This document shows positions 34,457-43,815 of a stretch of 64,000 nucleotides of DNA, one piece after another. The notes beneath the pieces were generated by a model that saw only the letters and a list, made by a program, of their open reading frames with translations, ran no database searches and was not told the DNA's origin. Positions within the stretch are counted from its first letter, which is position 1. Every line of letters begins with the position of its first letter. The DNA is from Pseudomonas sp. MM211 (GTDB taxonomy: Bacteria > Pseudomonadota > Gammaproteobacteria > Pseudomonadales > Pseudomonadaceae), in assembly GCF_020386635.1 (NCBI RefSeq), contig NZ_CP081942.1, positions 4,092,001 to 4,156,000 on the forward strand. The letters run 5' to 3'. Position numbers and translations under genes: made by a program.

Positions 34457-35805
34457 CAGCAGCGCTCCAGGGTGGCGAGCAACACCTGCACCTTGGTGAT
34501 CGACTCCTGATACTCGGTCTGCCAGGCCGAGTCGGCAACAATACCGCCGCCGCCCCAGCAACTGATCGTGCCGTCCTTGGCCAGCAGGCTACGGATGGCG
34601 ATGGAGCTATCCATCTCGCCGCGTACGTCCAGGTACAGCAGCGAACCGCAATACAGGCCACGCCGCGTCGGCTCCAGCTCGTCAATGATCTGCATCGCAC
34701 GGATCTTCGGTGCACCGGTGATGGAGCCGCCTGGAAAGGCGCCCAGCAACAGATCCAGCGCATCCTTGTCGGCGGCCAGTTCACCGGTCACCGCACTGAC
34801 CAGGTGATGCACATTCGGGTAACTCTCCAGCGCAAACAGTTCGGGCACGCGCACCGAACCGATGCTGCAACTGCGCCCCAGGTCGTTGCGCAGCAGATCG
34901 ACGATCATCAGGTTTTCGGCACGATCCTTGGGGCTCTCGAGCAAGGCGCGGGCATTGTCAGCATCTTCCTCCTCGCTGCGTCCACGGGGCTGAGTCCCTT
35001 TGATCGGCCGGGTTTCCACCTGCCCCTTGCTGACCCGAATGAACCGCTCTGGCGAGAGGCTCAGCACCGCACCACCATCTGCCAGCGTCAGGTAGCCGGA
35101 AAACGGCGTCGGACAGGCCTCACGCAGCGCGCAGTAGGCTTGCCAGGGCTCGCCCTGATAAGCGGCTCGAAAGCGCTGGGCGAAATTGACCTGGTAGCAA
35201 TCACCGGAGGCGATGTAAGCATGAATGCGGGCGATGGCGCTGGCGTAGGCATCCGCTTCGATATCGCCCTGGAAGGGCCCAAGCAACGCGAATGGCGCAT
35301 CTTCCGCTGCTACCGAGGGCGTCCCCTGGAACAGGTAGAGCAAACGCGCCTGCTCGCTGCTGGAGAGCGAAGGGTGAAATACCAGCTGGCTGGTCTGTGC
35401 CTGGTGATCACTGATCAGTGCCCAGGCGTACAGACCGAATGCGGCATCGCTCAGGCCCAGATCATCGCTGGCCTGCTCGGGCAGCACTTCGATGCGACGA
35501 CCGAAATCGTAGCCGAGGTAACCCAGCAGGCCACCCGCGAACGGCAGCTCGAACCCGACCGGTAGCTCGGCCTCGCCCAGCGCAGCCACCCCCTCGCGCA
35601 GACGCGCGAAAAAGTCGGCGCCCGACTCGCCTTCCTGCGGGCTAAGGGTCGCCTGGGGCCAGGCGCTGAGCAGGTCATAGCGCCCACGCGAGGCCGTCGG
35701 CCGCCCGGCATCCAGCAACACTGCACCCGGTGCCTGGCGCACCCGTTCAAAATAAGCTGCAGGATCTGCCCGATAAGGCAGAGGATGGACGAGGCAGGTA
35801 GGCAT
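34441..35805 (-). CDS. pabB: Aminodeoxychorismate synthase component I
   Basis: Chorismate-binding enzyme of folate synthesis that makes 4-amino-4-deoxychorismate, the substrate of PabC (gene at 61.4-62.2 kb). 454 residues. Chorismate-site motifs include VNFAQRFRA, RFIRVSKGQVETRPIKGTQPRG, ENLMIVDLLRNDLGR and FPGGSITGAPKIRAMQII. The K-T-R-P-I-K-G-T Lys side chain is the family hallmark. Convergent overlap with the dioxygenase gene suggests no terminator between them. Confidence 0.95.
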   Translation of the reverse strand: MPTCLVHPLPYRADPAAYFERVRQAPGAVLLDAGRPTASRGRYDLLSAWPQATLSPQEGESGADFFARLREGVAALGEAELPVGFELPFAGGLLGYLGYDFGRRIEVLPEQASDDLGLSDAAFGLYAWALISDHQAQTSQLVFHPSLSSSEQARLLYLFQGTPSVAAEDAPFALLGPFQGDIEADAYASAIARIHAYIASGDCYQVNFAQRFRAAYQGEPWQAYCALREACPTPFSGYLTLADGGAVLSLSPERFIRVSKGQVETRPIKGTQPRGRSEEEDADNARALLESPKDRAENLMIVDLLRNDLGRSCSIGSVRVPELFALESYPNVHHLVSAVTGELAADKDALDLLLGAFPGGSITGAPKIRAMQIIDELEPTRRGLYCGSLLYLDVRGEMDSSIAIRSLLAKDGTISCWGGGGIVADSAWQTEYQESITKVQVLLATLERCCQAKL

Positions 35806-35917
35806 TCAACACATCACACGGACAAGGACGGCCGATTGTAGAGCCGTAGGGCGGTTCGTCCTAGAGCTGTCGCCGCTTCGAGCGCCTGAGTGGACGGTTT
35901 TTCAACCTCCGAAAACG

Positions 35918-35946
35918 ACTCGGGGGAGCCAATGGCTCCCCCGAGT
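35918..35946 (-). terminator. Probable deaD terminator
   Basis: A perfect 13-bp stem ACTCGGGGGAGCC/GGCTCCCCCGAGT with loop AAT, followed on the minus strand by CGTTTTC, a modest U-run. It is 17 bp after the deaD stop. Confidence 0.75.
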
Positions 35947-35962
35947 GTTACAGCATCGCGAA

Positions 35963-37663
35963 TCAGTCTTCGCGATAACGACGCAGCTTCAACGGCTTAC
36001 CGGCAACGCGAGTGTCCTTGAGCTTGCCCAGCAGGTTCTCAAGACCTTCTTCTGGCAGTTCCACCAGGCTGAAGCTCTCGCGGATCTGGATGCGGCCGAT
36101 GGCCTCGCGAGCCAGGCCACCCTCATTGAGGATTGCGCCCAACAGGTTTTTGGCAGCGATGCCATCACGCGCACCCAGCGCGGTACGGCAACGAGCACGG
36201 CCTTCGCCCAGCGGCATTGGCGCACGACGTTCGCGGTATTCGCCACGCTCAGCAGTACTACGCTCACTGCTGCCGCGCTCACCATCACGCTCACGACGTT
36301 CACGCGGAGCACCACCGGCACCCGGCACGAGCGGCTGCTCGCGCTCGACGCTGGCCAGATCCAGAGGCTGACCATTGGTAGCTTTTTTCAGCAGCGCAGC
36401 GGCCAGGGCACGCAGACTGCAACCGATATCAGTGGTCAGGCGATCAAGCAGCTCACCGTGGCTGGCTTCGGCATCAGCAACCAGCGGCGACAGGCTGTTG
36501 GTCAGTTTCTTGATGCGTGCGTCCAGAACTTGCTGGGCGTTCGGCAGCTTGGCCTCGCCAACCTTCTGGCCGGTTACGCGTTCAATCACTTGCAGCATGC
36601 GGCGCTCACGCGGCGTCACCAGCAGCAGCGCACGGCCATCGCGACCGGCACGGCCGGTACGACCGATACGGTGCACGTACGACTCAGGGTCGTACGGCAT
36701 GTCGACGTTGAATACGTGAGTGATGCGCGGCACGTCGATACCACGGGCAGCGACGTCGGTGGCAACAACGATGTCCAGACGGCCATCCTTGAGCGACTCG
36801 ATCACGCGCTCGCGCTGATTCTGGGCGATGTCACCGTTCAGCGCAGCAGCCTTGTAGCCCTTGGCTTCCAGCGCAGCGGCCAGATCCAGGGTCGCTTGCT
36901 TGGTGCGCACGAAGGCGATCAGTGCGTCGAATTCTTCGACTTCCAGCAAACGCAGTACGGCGTTGGTCTTCTGATCAGCATGGATCATCAGATGCGTCTG
37001 CTCGATACGCGAGACGGTCTGAGTCTTGGTGGCGATCTTGATGTGCTGCGGGTCGCGCAGGTGCTTCTCGGCAATGGCGCGAATCGAATGCGGCAAAGTC
37101 GCAGAGAACAATACGCTCTGGCGGCTTTTCGGCATGGCTTCGAAGATCACTTCGAGGTCATCCATAAAGCCCAGTTTGAGCATTTCGTCTGCTTCGTCGA
37201 GCACCAGGTACTGAATGGTCGACAGTACTTTTTCATCGCGACGCAGGTGATCGACCAAGCGACCCGGCGTAGCTACGATGACCTGAGCGCCCTGGCGAAT
37301 GGCCTTGAGCTGCGGGCCCATTGGCGCGCCGCCATAGACAGCGACCACGTTCAGGCCAGGCATCTGCTTGGAGTAGGTCTCAAACGCGGTGGCTACCTGC
37401 AGGGCCAACTCACGGGTTGGCGCGAGGATCAGCGCTTGTGGCTCACGCTTGCTCGGGTCGATCTTCGACAGCAACGGCAGAGCAAAGGCTGCAGTTTTAC
37501 CAGTACCGGTCTGTGCCTGGCCGATCATGTCCTGACCGGAAAGAATGACCGGAATGGCCTGAGACTGAATGGGCGACGGCTCTTCGTAACCGACAGCGAG
37601 CACAGCAGCGAGAATATTAGGGTGAAGTCCGAGTGCGGCGAAGCCGCCGATTTCCTGGGTCAT
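35963..37663 (-). CDS. deaD: ATP-dependent DEAD-box RNA helicase (DeaD/CsdA)
   Basis: 566-residue helicase acting in ribosome assembly and mRNA turnover, often cold-induced. Q-motif EEPSPIQSQAIP, Walker A AQTGTGKT, PTRELALQV, VLDEADEML, FSATLP, and HRIGRTGRAGRDG are all intact. A C-terminal RNA-binding domain (DbpA type) ends KLRRYRED. A linker near 440-490 is full of Arg/Glu (RRERDGERGSSERS). The ATG at 37663 (MTQEIGGFAALGL) is the family start; the upstream in-frame extension belongs to the leader. Confidence 0.97.
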   Translation of the reverse strand: MTQEIGGFAALGLHPNILAAVLAVGYEEPSPIQSQAIPVILSGQDMIGQAQTGTGKTAAFALPLLSKIDPSKREPQALILAPTRELALQVATAFETYSKQMPGLNVVAVYGGAPMGPQLKAIRQGAQVIVATPGRLVDHLRRDEKVLSTIQYLVLDEADEMLKLGFMDDLEVIFEAMPKSRQSVLFSATLPHSIRAIAEKHLRDPQHIKIATKTQTVSRIEQTHLMIHADQKTNAVLRLLEVEEFDALIAFVRTKQATLDLAAALEAKGYKAAALNGDIAQNQRERVIESLKDGRLDIVVATDVAARGIDVPRITHVFNVDMPYDPESYVHRIGRTGRAGRDGRALLLVTPRERRMLQVIERVTGQKVGEAKLPNAQQVLDARIKKLTNSLSPLVADAEASHGELLDRLTTDIGCSLRALAAALLKKATNGQPLDLASVEREQPLVPGAGGAPRERRERDGERGSSERSTAERGEYRERRAPMPLGEGRARCRTALGARDGIAAKNLLGAILNEGGLAREAIGRIQIRESFSLVELPEEGLENLLGKLKDTRVAGKPLKLRRYRED

Positions 37664-37999
37664 GGGTCTGCCTCTAGTGCATCCGCAAAGACCCATGTTC
37701 CAAAGCTGCACATGCCATGTAGGGACCTTGTGGGTCACCCTGGCAGCCTGGTCGGCGGGGATTTGCGAAAACGTGGTGGAAAGTGAATCGTCAAGATAGC
37801 CCGCTTGGCGGACTGGCTGCCGGAAATAGCTTCCCGGCGAATTGCACAACTTGAACGTGGCCATGAATTGGCCGGCGCGCACTATACCGGAATTTCCAGA
37901 CGAATGTGTTGTTTTTGCAAAGATAAAACTGCCCTTAGGCTAGACGCCACCCCGCCCGCGACGTTGTGCCGCAGCCCTGCTGACTGACTGATCTATCGG
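37664..37999 (-). other. Long deaD upstream/leader region
   Basis: 336 bp between the SnoaL-fold gene and deaD. No gene is visible. Long structured leaders are known for cold-shock helicase genes. Here A/T-rich sequence near 37905-37930 (read on the minus strand) is followed by some 240 nt before the ATG, which would fit a long leader. Promoter not located with certainty. Confidence 0.35.
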
Positions 38000-38398
38000 T
38001 CAGACTCTGCTCGCCAACTGAGCTTCGATCGCCGCCTTGTCGACGACCGACCAGACCTCGGCGATCTTGCCGGCGTGAAACGCGTAAAAGACGTTTTCGC
38101 TGAAGGAAACCTTGCGGCCATTTATTGGCAGATCGAGAAACCGACCTTTCGGCGAGCAATGAAAGTCCAGGCGGCTGGCGATGGTCGACTCCTCACAGGT
38201 CAGCAGGCGGATATTGAAGCGCAGGTCAGGAATTTCGCGAAAATCCCGCTCAAGCATTTCGCGGTAACCGGACAGACCCAAACGCCGGCCATTGTGAATC
38301 GCATCGTCATGAACGAAATTCCCCAGATTCGGCCAGTCCTGAAGATTGAGGCAATCGATGTAAGCGCGATATATCACGCGAAGATCTTGCTCGCTCAT
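38000..38398 (-). CDS. SnoaL-like/NTF2-fold protein
   Basis: 132 residues with the cone-shaped SnoaL/ester-cyclase pattern: VIYRAYIDCLNLQDWPNLGNFVHDDAIHNG, then YREMLERDFREIPDLRFNIRLL, and ending FYAFHAGKIAEVWSVVDKAAI. Proteins of this fold include polyketide cyclases and many of unknown substrate. Start ATG at 38398 (MSEQDLRV); upstream codons are not conserved-looking. The substrate is unknown. Confidence 0.85.
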   Translation of the reverse strand: MSEQDLRVIYRAYIDCLNLQDWPNLGNFVHDDAIHNGRRLGLSGYREMLERDFREIPDLRFNIRLLTCEESTIASRLDFHCSPKGRFLDLPINGRKVSFSENVFYAFHAGKIAEVWSVVDKAAIEAQLASRV

Positions 38399-38513
38399 GG
38401 CATTGCTCCAGCAATATGGCTTTAGGGATTGCTCAGGCTTCAGCGCACATCGCGTTGCGGCCAAGCCTGAGCAGCCTATAAAAGGACATTGCAGGTGCTG
38501 GTTAATTCCGCTC

Positions 38514-39305
38514 TCAACTGGCCATGCGCACGGCATTGATCAACGGCTGTAGCGAATAACCGAGCTGCACCGCCAAGGCCTCAGCACGGCGGCTTACGGC
38601 CTCACGATCGAAGCGCTGATCGAGCTCTGCCGGCACCAGCACCACCACGTTGCCCTCCACCACCGGGCACTCCCAGTAATGACGGTGGTAAAGCCCGCGC
38701 AGCAGCGCAGCGCCCAAGGGCTTGCCATCCTCCCCCGCCCATTGGTTGATGATCAGCCAGCCGCCCGGATTGAGTTTGGCGCGGCATTCATCGAGAAAGC
38801 GCCAAGCCAGGTGCCCGACACCAGGGCCGGTATCGGTATAGAGGTCGACGAAGATCAGATCCGCGGTTTCCGCACTCGGCAACAGCTCCACGGCGTCGCC
38901 GATGCGTATGGTCAGCCGCGGATCGTCTTCCAGGCCCAGGTATTCCATGGCCAGGCGCGGCACGTCAGGGCGTAGCTCGATGGTCTCAACATCCTCGAGC
39001 GGCAGGAACTTCAGACACGCCTGGGTCAGGTTGCCGGCGCCCAGACCAAGGAACAGCGCGGTCTCCGGGGCTTCGTGGCACAGCGCGCCAGCAAACATGG
39101 CACGGGTGTAGTCATACTCCAGCCAGCTCGGGTCGGCAGTGAATACACAGCTCTGCTCGATCGACTCGCCGAACTCGAGAAAGCGGTATTCGCCGATTTC
39201 CACCACACGGATTACGCCAAAGGCATCGTGTACCTCGGCCAGTACCACTTCGTCCTTCATTTCCTCCACTGGAGGCAAGCCAGGCATACGCAGATTCTCC
39301 ACCAT
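38514..39305 (-). CDS. Spermidine-synthase-like methyltransferase-fold protein
   Basis: 263 residues with a Rossmann SAM/dcSAM-binding core: TALFLGLGAGNLTQACLKFLP, VETIELRPDVPRLAMEYLG, RIGDAVELLPSAETADLIFVDLYTD. The acidic DLYTD replaces the catalytic D-x-x-D pattern of true spermidine synthase. It is therefore probably not a spermidine synthase and may be a methyltransferase of unknown target. ATG 39305 has GGGA 7 nt upstream. It is divergent from the DAHP synthase gene. Confidence 0.8.
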   Translation of the reverse strand: MVENLRMPGLPPVEEMKDEVVLAEVHDAFGVIRVVEIGEYRFLEFGESIEQSCVFTADPSWLEYDYTRAMFAGALCHEAPETALFLGLGAGNLTQACLKFLPLEDVETIELRPDVPRLAMEYLGLEDDPRLTIRIGDAVELLPSAETADLIFVDLYTDTGPGVGHLAWRFLDECRAKLNPGGWLIINQWAGEDGKPLGAALLRGLYHRHYWECPVVEGNVVVLVPAELDQRFDREAVSRRAEALAVQLGYSLQPLINAVRMAS

Positions 39306-39460
39306 CGCGTTTCCCGGCTCAGGCCGGGTTGGCACCGATTGTCGATGATGCCGCGCATTCAGGTCACGCGTTAAATGCCCGGCGATAGGCGAACCGGCAT
39401 GCTTGGAAGCCTACAGTGATCGGTTACCATTGCTGATCGCCAATAATTAGAGATGCCACC

Positions 39461-40807
39461 ATGAGTCAGCCCTGGAGCCCCGACAGCTGGAGAAGCAAAC
39501 CGGTTCAGCAGCAACCCCTCTATCCAGACGCCGCACGGCTGAATCAGGTCGAGCAGACCTTGGCCAGCTTTCCGCCACTGGTGTTCGCCGGCGAGGCACG
39601 GGAGCTGCGCAAGCAGTTTGCCGAGGTGACCCAGGGCCGGGCATTTCTGCTGCAGGGCGGCGACTGCGCGGAAAGCTTCGCCGAATTCAGTGCAGCGAAG
39701 ATCCGCGACACCTTCAAGGTGCTGCTGCAAATGGCCATCGTCATGACCTTCGCCGCGGGCTGCCCGGTGGTCAAGGTCGGGCGTATGGCCGGCCAGTTCG
39801 CCAAGCCGCGTTCAGCCAATGACGAAACCATCGACGGCGTCACCCTGCCCGCCTACCGCGGCGATATCGTCAACGGCATCGGCTTCGATCCGCTCAGCCG
39901 CGCGCCCGACCCGCAGCGCCTGCTGCAGGCCTATCACCAGTCCACCGCCTCCCTGAACCTGCTACGCGCCTTCGCCCAGGGCGGCTTTGCCGACCTGCAT
40001 CAAGTCCATCAATGGAACCTCGACTTCATTGCCAACTCGGCACTGGCGCAGAAGTATCACCAATTGGCCGACCGCATCGACGAAACGCTGGCGTTCATGC
40101 GCGCCTGCGGAATGGACGGCGCGGCCCAGGTTCGCGAAACCAGCTTTTTCACTGCCCACGAAGCGCTGCTGCTCAATTACGAAGAAGCCTTCGTACGGCG
40201 TGACAGCCTCACCGGCGGTTTCTATGACTGCTCGGCACACATGCTGTGGATCGGCGACCGCACTCGCCAGGTGGACGGCGCCCACGTCGAGTTCCTCCGC
40301 GGCGTAGGTAACCCCATCGGCGTGAAAGTTGGCCCGAGCATGACCGACGAGGACTTGATCCGCCTGATCGACATCCTCAATCCGGACAACGATCCGGGCC
40401 GCCTCAACCTGATCGTGCGCATGGGCGCCGACAAGGTCGAAGCCGGCCTGCCACGACTGATCCGCACCGTGCAGCGCGAGGGCCGTCAGGTGCTATGGAG
40501 CAGCGACCCGATGCACGGCAATACTATCAAGGCCTCCAGTGGCTACAAGACCCGTGATTTCGCGCAGATCCTCGCCGAAGTTCGGCAATTCTTCGCCGTG
40601 CACCATGCCGAAGGCAGCTACGCGGGCGGCATCCATATCGAAATGACCGGCCAGGACGTTACCGAGTGCATCGGCGGCGCCAAACCGATTACCGAAGCCG
40701 GCCTGTCAGACCGCTACCACACCCACTGCGACCCGCGGATGAACGCCGATCAGTCTCTGGAGCTGGCGTTCATGATTGCCGAAACGCTGAAGCAGGTACG
40801 CCGCTAG
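39461..40807 (+). CDS. 3-deoxy-7-phosphoheptulonate synthase, class II
   Basis: First enzyme of the shikimate pathway; it condenses PEP and erythrose 4-phosphate. It is 448 residues, with the plant/actinobacterial-type class II fold. Diagnostic parts are [15 protein letters not shown] at the N-terminus, [45 protein letters not shown] and [13 protein letters not shown]. aeruginosa has a class II enzyme of this type (PA2843) in addition to AroG-type class I enzymes. The C-terminus is a short form without phenazine-cluster neighbours, so a general shikimate role is likely. Confidence 0.96.
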   Translation: MSQPWSPDSWRSKPVQQQPLYPDAARLNQVEQTLASFPPLVFAGEARELRKQFAEVTQGRAFLLQGGDCAESFAEFSAAKIRDTFKVLLQMAIVMTFAAGCPVVKVGRMAGQFAKPRSANDETIDGVTLPAYRGDIVNGIGFDPLSRAPDPQRLLQAYHQSTASLNLLRAFAQGGFADLHQVHQWNLDFIANSALAQKYHQLADRIDETLAFMRACGMDGAAQVRETSFFTAHEALLLNYEEAFVRRDSLTGGFYDCSAHMLWIGDRTRQVDGAHVEFLRGVGNPIGVKVGPSMTDEDLIRLIDILNPDNDPGRLNLIVRMGADKVEAGLPRLIRTVQREGRQVLWSSDPMHGNTIKASSGYKTRDFAQILAEVRQFFAVHHAEGSYAGGIHIEMTGQDVTECIGGAKPITEAGLSDRYHTHCDPRMNADQSLELAFMIAETLKQVRR

Positions 40808-40981
40808 AGAGGCGCAGGCGACGGTGAATCGGACTGCAATGATTCACCGGCATCAGCCTGCCGATTTACCACTGCGCACTCTTCTTTAACCTGAACGAAG
40901 CCAACCGACAAACGGTCTTCTGTACAGAGCCGATCGACATCGATCACCCCAAGGCTCACCTATCCATAGAAGGAGTCGCAC

Positions 40982-41149
40982 ATGCCCTGGTATGCCTGGT
41001 TGATTCTGATTGTGGCGATCGGCTCCATCGTCGGTGGCCTGTTCATGCTGCGTGACACGGCGAAGAAACTGCCGCTGAGCGACGAGCAGCTGAAGCGCAT
41101 CCACGAGCGCAATATCGAGCAGGATGCCAAGGACGCTCAGGATCGCTGA
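40982..41149 (+). CDS. DUF2897 small membrane protein
   Basis: 55 residues: PWYAWLILIVAIGSIVGGLFML is a single membrane helix, then RDTAKKLPLSDEQLKRIHERNIEQDAKDAQDR as a charged cytoplasmic tail. This matches the small DUF2897 family of gammaproteobacteria. GAAGGAG lies 8 nt before the ATG, strong support for a gene of this size. It precedes the CPBP protease gene by 44 bp and is probably co-transcribed. Confidence 0.85.
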   Translation: MPWYAWLILIVAIGSIVGGLFMLRDTAKKLPLSDEQLKRIHERNIEQDAKDAQDR

Positions 41150-41193
41150 TCGTTTTCGAGCGCGCTAAACTGCGCCTCCGCTCAGGAGGCGCA

Positions 41194-41949
41194 ATGCCCT
41201 TATCTCTCCGACTGCTATTGCCGCTTTTCCCCCTCGCGACAGGCGTGATCCTGGGCTTTATCGAGCCCGTGGGACTGCTCGTCGCCTGCCTGTTCATCGC
41301 CCTGGTGTTTGTTCCTGACCGCCTGCCCGCGCGGATCTGGCATGCCTTGGTGATGATCGCCAGCCTACTACTTGCAGCACACCTGCTGCCCGGCTTCGAA
41401 CCCTGGATCATTAGGGAGCCCGAGCGGGTCAGCAGCGACGCGCCGCCCTATCTGCTGCGGCTGTCGTGGGACAAACTGCTGGTGGGTTGCACACTGCTCG
41501 CCTGGTGGATTGGCTTGCCCTCACAACATGGCGACAAGCCGATGCTGGCCATACCGGCGTCTGCGGCGACGCTGCTCGCAGTGCCCACCCTGGCACTGCT
41601 GCTGGGCGTCGTGGCCTGGCAGCCGAAGTGGCCCGACATGCTCTGGCCCTGGCTGATCGTCAATGTGGGAGTGGCTGTGCTGGCGGAGGAACTGCTGTTT
41701 CGTGGTCTGCTGCAGCGGCGCCTGGTCGAGTGGCTGGGCGCCTGGCCGGGGATTCTCTGCGCTTCCCTGCTGTTCGGCGCCGCACACATTCCTTTCAGCC
41801 CCGGATTCGCCGTGGTAGCAACCGTCGCCGGGGTCGGCTACGGCCTGGCATTCCACCTGACAGGCCGGCTGAGCGTCGCCATCGCCCTGCATGGCTTGGT
41901 CAACCTGTTGCACTTCACGCTGCTGAGCTACCCAATACGTCTCGGCTGA
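41194..41949 (+). CDS. CPBP-family intramembrane metalloprotease
   Basis: 251 residues, mostly hydrophobic, with about seven helices. The Abi/CPBP motif EELLFRGLLQRRL (EExxxR) and the later histidines in LFGAAHIPFSP and LHGLVNLLHF form the predicted glutamate/histidine metal site. Members process membrane substrates; bacterial roles include bacteriocin self-immunity and regulation. The substrate here is unknown. It is likely in one unit with the DUF2897 gene. Confidence 0.9.
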   Translation: MPLSLRLLLPLFPLATGVILGFIEPVGLLVACLFIALVFVPDRLPARIWHALVMIASLLLAAHLLPGFEPWIIREPERVSSDAPPYLLRLSWDKLLVGCTLLAWWIGLPSQHGDKPMLAIPASAATLLAVPTLALLLGVVAWQPKWPDMLWPWLIVNVGVAVLAEELLFRGLLQRRLVEWLGAWPGILCASLLFGAAHIPFSPGFAVVATVAGVGYGLAFHLTGRLSVAIALHGLVNLLHFTLLSYPIRLG

Positions 41950-42000
41950 TTGCGATAGCCTGAAACCGATACGTGGGCAACTCAGTGCGTGCAACTCTGG

Positions 42001-42531
42001 CTAGCGGCGGAATTCGAAATGCAGCTCGGCACCTTCGACCGAATTGGAAAACTCGGTACCGCTCTCTCCAGTCAGCAGCTTGCCGCTCAGCTGGAAGGGG
42101 TTCAGCGAAGGTTTCTTCTCTTCGAAGAACGCCGGCAGGATTGGCGGTAGCCCGTCATCGGCAGCCCGATTTTCGGCGTCGAGCTGGGCGGCCAGTTCTT
42201 TTGGCAGGCTCAGATCCAGCTTAGTCTTGGGTGGAGCCTGCACGACTTTCTGTGGTTTCTTCTCGGTTTTGACCCGCTCTGCGGCCTTTTTGGCAGGCAC
42301 AGCAGGCTCGGCTTTATCTACCGTCTCTGCGGCAGGCTGTGGCGGTGCAACCTCTTCGACGGCAGCCTTAGCAGGCTGCTTGGCGGGCTCGGCTGGCTTG
42401 CTCGCGGGCTGGCTAGCCGCTACCGCTGGCTCACTGTTCTTGCGCGGCATCTCCCCGCCCTTCTCATCGGAGCCACAGGCGCTTAGCAGCACGGCAAAGA
42501 GTATCGGCAATAGGTAACGCATCGAGTTCAT
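42001..42531 (-). CDS. Ala/Lys/Pro-rich lipoprotein
   Basis: About 176 residues. The N-terminal signal MNSMRYLLPILFAVLLSAC ends in a lipobox (LSAC), so lipid anchoring is predicted. The middle (about 30-110) is a low-complexity Ala/Pro/Lys/Glu tract (AKQPAKAAVEEVAPPQPAAETV), an extended envelope spacer. The C-terminal part (LSLPKELAAQLDAENRA...FNPFQLSGKLL-like and GAELHFEFRR) should be folded. The architecture is like TonB- or Pal-type spacers, but no function is assigned. An alternative ATG lies 9 nt downstream of the chosen start. Confidence 0.7.
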   Translation of the reverse strand: MNSMRYLLPILFAVLLSACGSDEKGGEMPRKNSEPAVAASQPASKPAEPAKQPAKAAVEEVAPPQPAAETVDKAEPAVPAKKAAERVKTEKKPQKVVQAPPKTKLDLSLPKELAAQLDAENRAADDGLPPILPAFFEEKKPSLNPFQLSGKLLTGESGTEFSNSVEGAELHFEFRR

Positions 42532-42638
42532 CGGGCAGTTCACGCAGTTGCGTTAAAAACTCATTCTAAAACGCCTGAAAAATAACGCCAGCCGGGCTGC
42601 CCGAATGGCAGCACCGCCTGTCGATCCATAGTGGTGCG

Positions 42639-43226
42639 TCAGGGCTGCGGCAAGCGCAATAACTCGGCCTCGACGTCCAGATCGGGATATTGCTCCTTCA
42701 AGCGCTCGACCCGCTGCTCGGCCTCCTGCCCGTCCCCGCGAGCCCGCAGATCGTCGATCTCACGCAGGGCAGTCAGTACATCACCCGGCAATGGCGCGGT
42801 CTTGGCCGCCATGCGTGCAACGATCTTCGGCGCCTCGGCCGCTTCAGCCATCACCGAGTTCGAGGCAGGGCTTGGCGGCGCCTGCAATGCTATGGGCGCG
42901 GGAGCCTTACGCTGCATCGCCGCAGGTGGCGCGTCATAGGTTGGCGGTACCTGCTCGTGGGTTTTCAGGCTCAGGCCAAGCCCCAACCCAAGCACGGCAA
43001 GACACCCGAAGGCGGCCGACCAGCGCCCACGCCCGGATGCGCCAGCCAGCCAGCTCAGCAAACGCTGCCAGGCACCCTGCGCTTCAGGCTTGCGTGGTTT
43101 GGCAGCCTCGGCGGCGGCAGCCAGAATGCGGGCATCCAGCGCCGACGATGGCTGCTCACGATCGTACCGGCGCACGTGCCGCAGCAGAGCCTCGTCGCGC
43201 TCGAGATCGCGCGGATGATCGTTCAT
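42639..43226 (-). CDS. sbrR: Membrane anti-sigma factor (SbrR-like)
   Basis: 195 residues. The cytoplasmic N-terminal region (DHPRDLERDEALLRHVRRYDREQPSSALDARILAAA) is followed by a single membrane segment (about 70-90, SAAFGCLAVLGLGLGLSL) and a periplasmic, Ala/Pro-rich region. Its start overlaps the sigma gene end by 4 bp (ATGA), the usual arrangement for coupled sigma/anti-sigma pairs. The neighbouring MocR gene recalls the P. aeruginosa SbrI/SbrR locus (PA2895-PA2897); identification is by context and size. Confidence 0.75.
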   Translation of the reverse strand: MNDHPRDLERDEALLRHVRRYDREQPSSALDARILAAAAEAAKPRKPEAQGAWQRLLSWLAGASGRGRWSAAFGCLAVLGLGLGLSLKTHEQVPPTYDAPPAAMQRKAPAPIALQAPPSPASNSVMAEAAEAPKIVARMAAKTAPLPGDVLTALREIDDLRARGDGQEAEQRVERLKEQYPDLDVEAELLRLPQP

Positions 43227-43813
43227 GGTGATACCTCTTCGGCCACGCTGAGCAGGCGACGCAATTTCTGCATCGCATAGCGCAGGCGACTTTTTACCGT
43301 TTCTGCCGGCGTGTGGGTCAGCTCGGCAATCTCGTGCAGCTCCAGATCGGCATGGGCGCGCAACAGAAAAACTTCGCGTTGCTCCGCAGGCAGGTCATCG
43401 AGAGCCGCCTGGATGCGCGCCTGATCCTGGCTAAGGCTGAGTTGTCGCTCAGGATCGGGCTCGCTGCTGGGCTGGTCATGCAACTGCTCGTCGAACACGT
43501 CTTCGCGCTGCTGACGCTTGCCATGCTTGCGCCAGTGATCGATCAGACGATTGCGGGCGATCTGGTACAGCCAGGTCTTGAACAGCACCGCCGCCTCGCG
43601 CTGCAGGGATTCGCTGCGGATCAGGCTCATCCAGGTGTCCTGGAATACTTCTTCGGCGATCGCATGGTCGCCGCACAAGCCGAACAGGAAGCGAAACAAG
43701 CCGAGGCGATGCCGCTCGTAGAGTTGCGTGAAGGAAGCAGCATCGCCGGCCCGGTAGCGACGCAACAACTCGGCATCGCCGGGCTCGACGGCAGTTGGGG
43801 GATTGGCAGTCAC
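43223..43813 (-). CDS. sbrI: ECF sigma factor (SbrI-like)
   Basis: 196-residue ECF sigma. Region 2: AGDAASFTQLYERHRLGLFRFLFGLCGDHAIAEEVFQDTWMSL. Region 4: AALDDLPAEQREVFLLRAHADLELHEIAELTHTPAETVKSRLRYAMQKLR. The GTG start is 2 bp after the stop of the VWA gene, so it is translated within the same operon. In P. aeruginosa SbrI drives swarming and other regulon genes. The anti-sigma overlaps at the end. The upstream VWA lipoprotein may be part of the sensing system, which is unusual. Confidence 0.88.
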   Translation of the reverse strand: MTANPPTAVEPGDAELLRRYRAGDAASFTQLYERHRLGLFRFLFGLCGDHAIAEEVFQDTWMSLIRSESLQREAAVLFKTWLYQIARNRLIDHWRKHGKRQQREDVFDEQLHDQPSSEPDPERQLSLSQDQARIQAALDDLPAEQREVFLLRAHADLELHEIAELTHTPAETVKSRLRYAMQKLRRLLSVAEEVSP

Positions 43814-43815
43814 AC

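Noticed and set aside
35945..37786. 613-codon plus-strand frame opposite deaD
   Set aside because: It is the antisense shadow of an intact DEAD-box helicase; it lacks any recognisable motif and arises from GC-rich codon bias.
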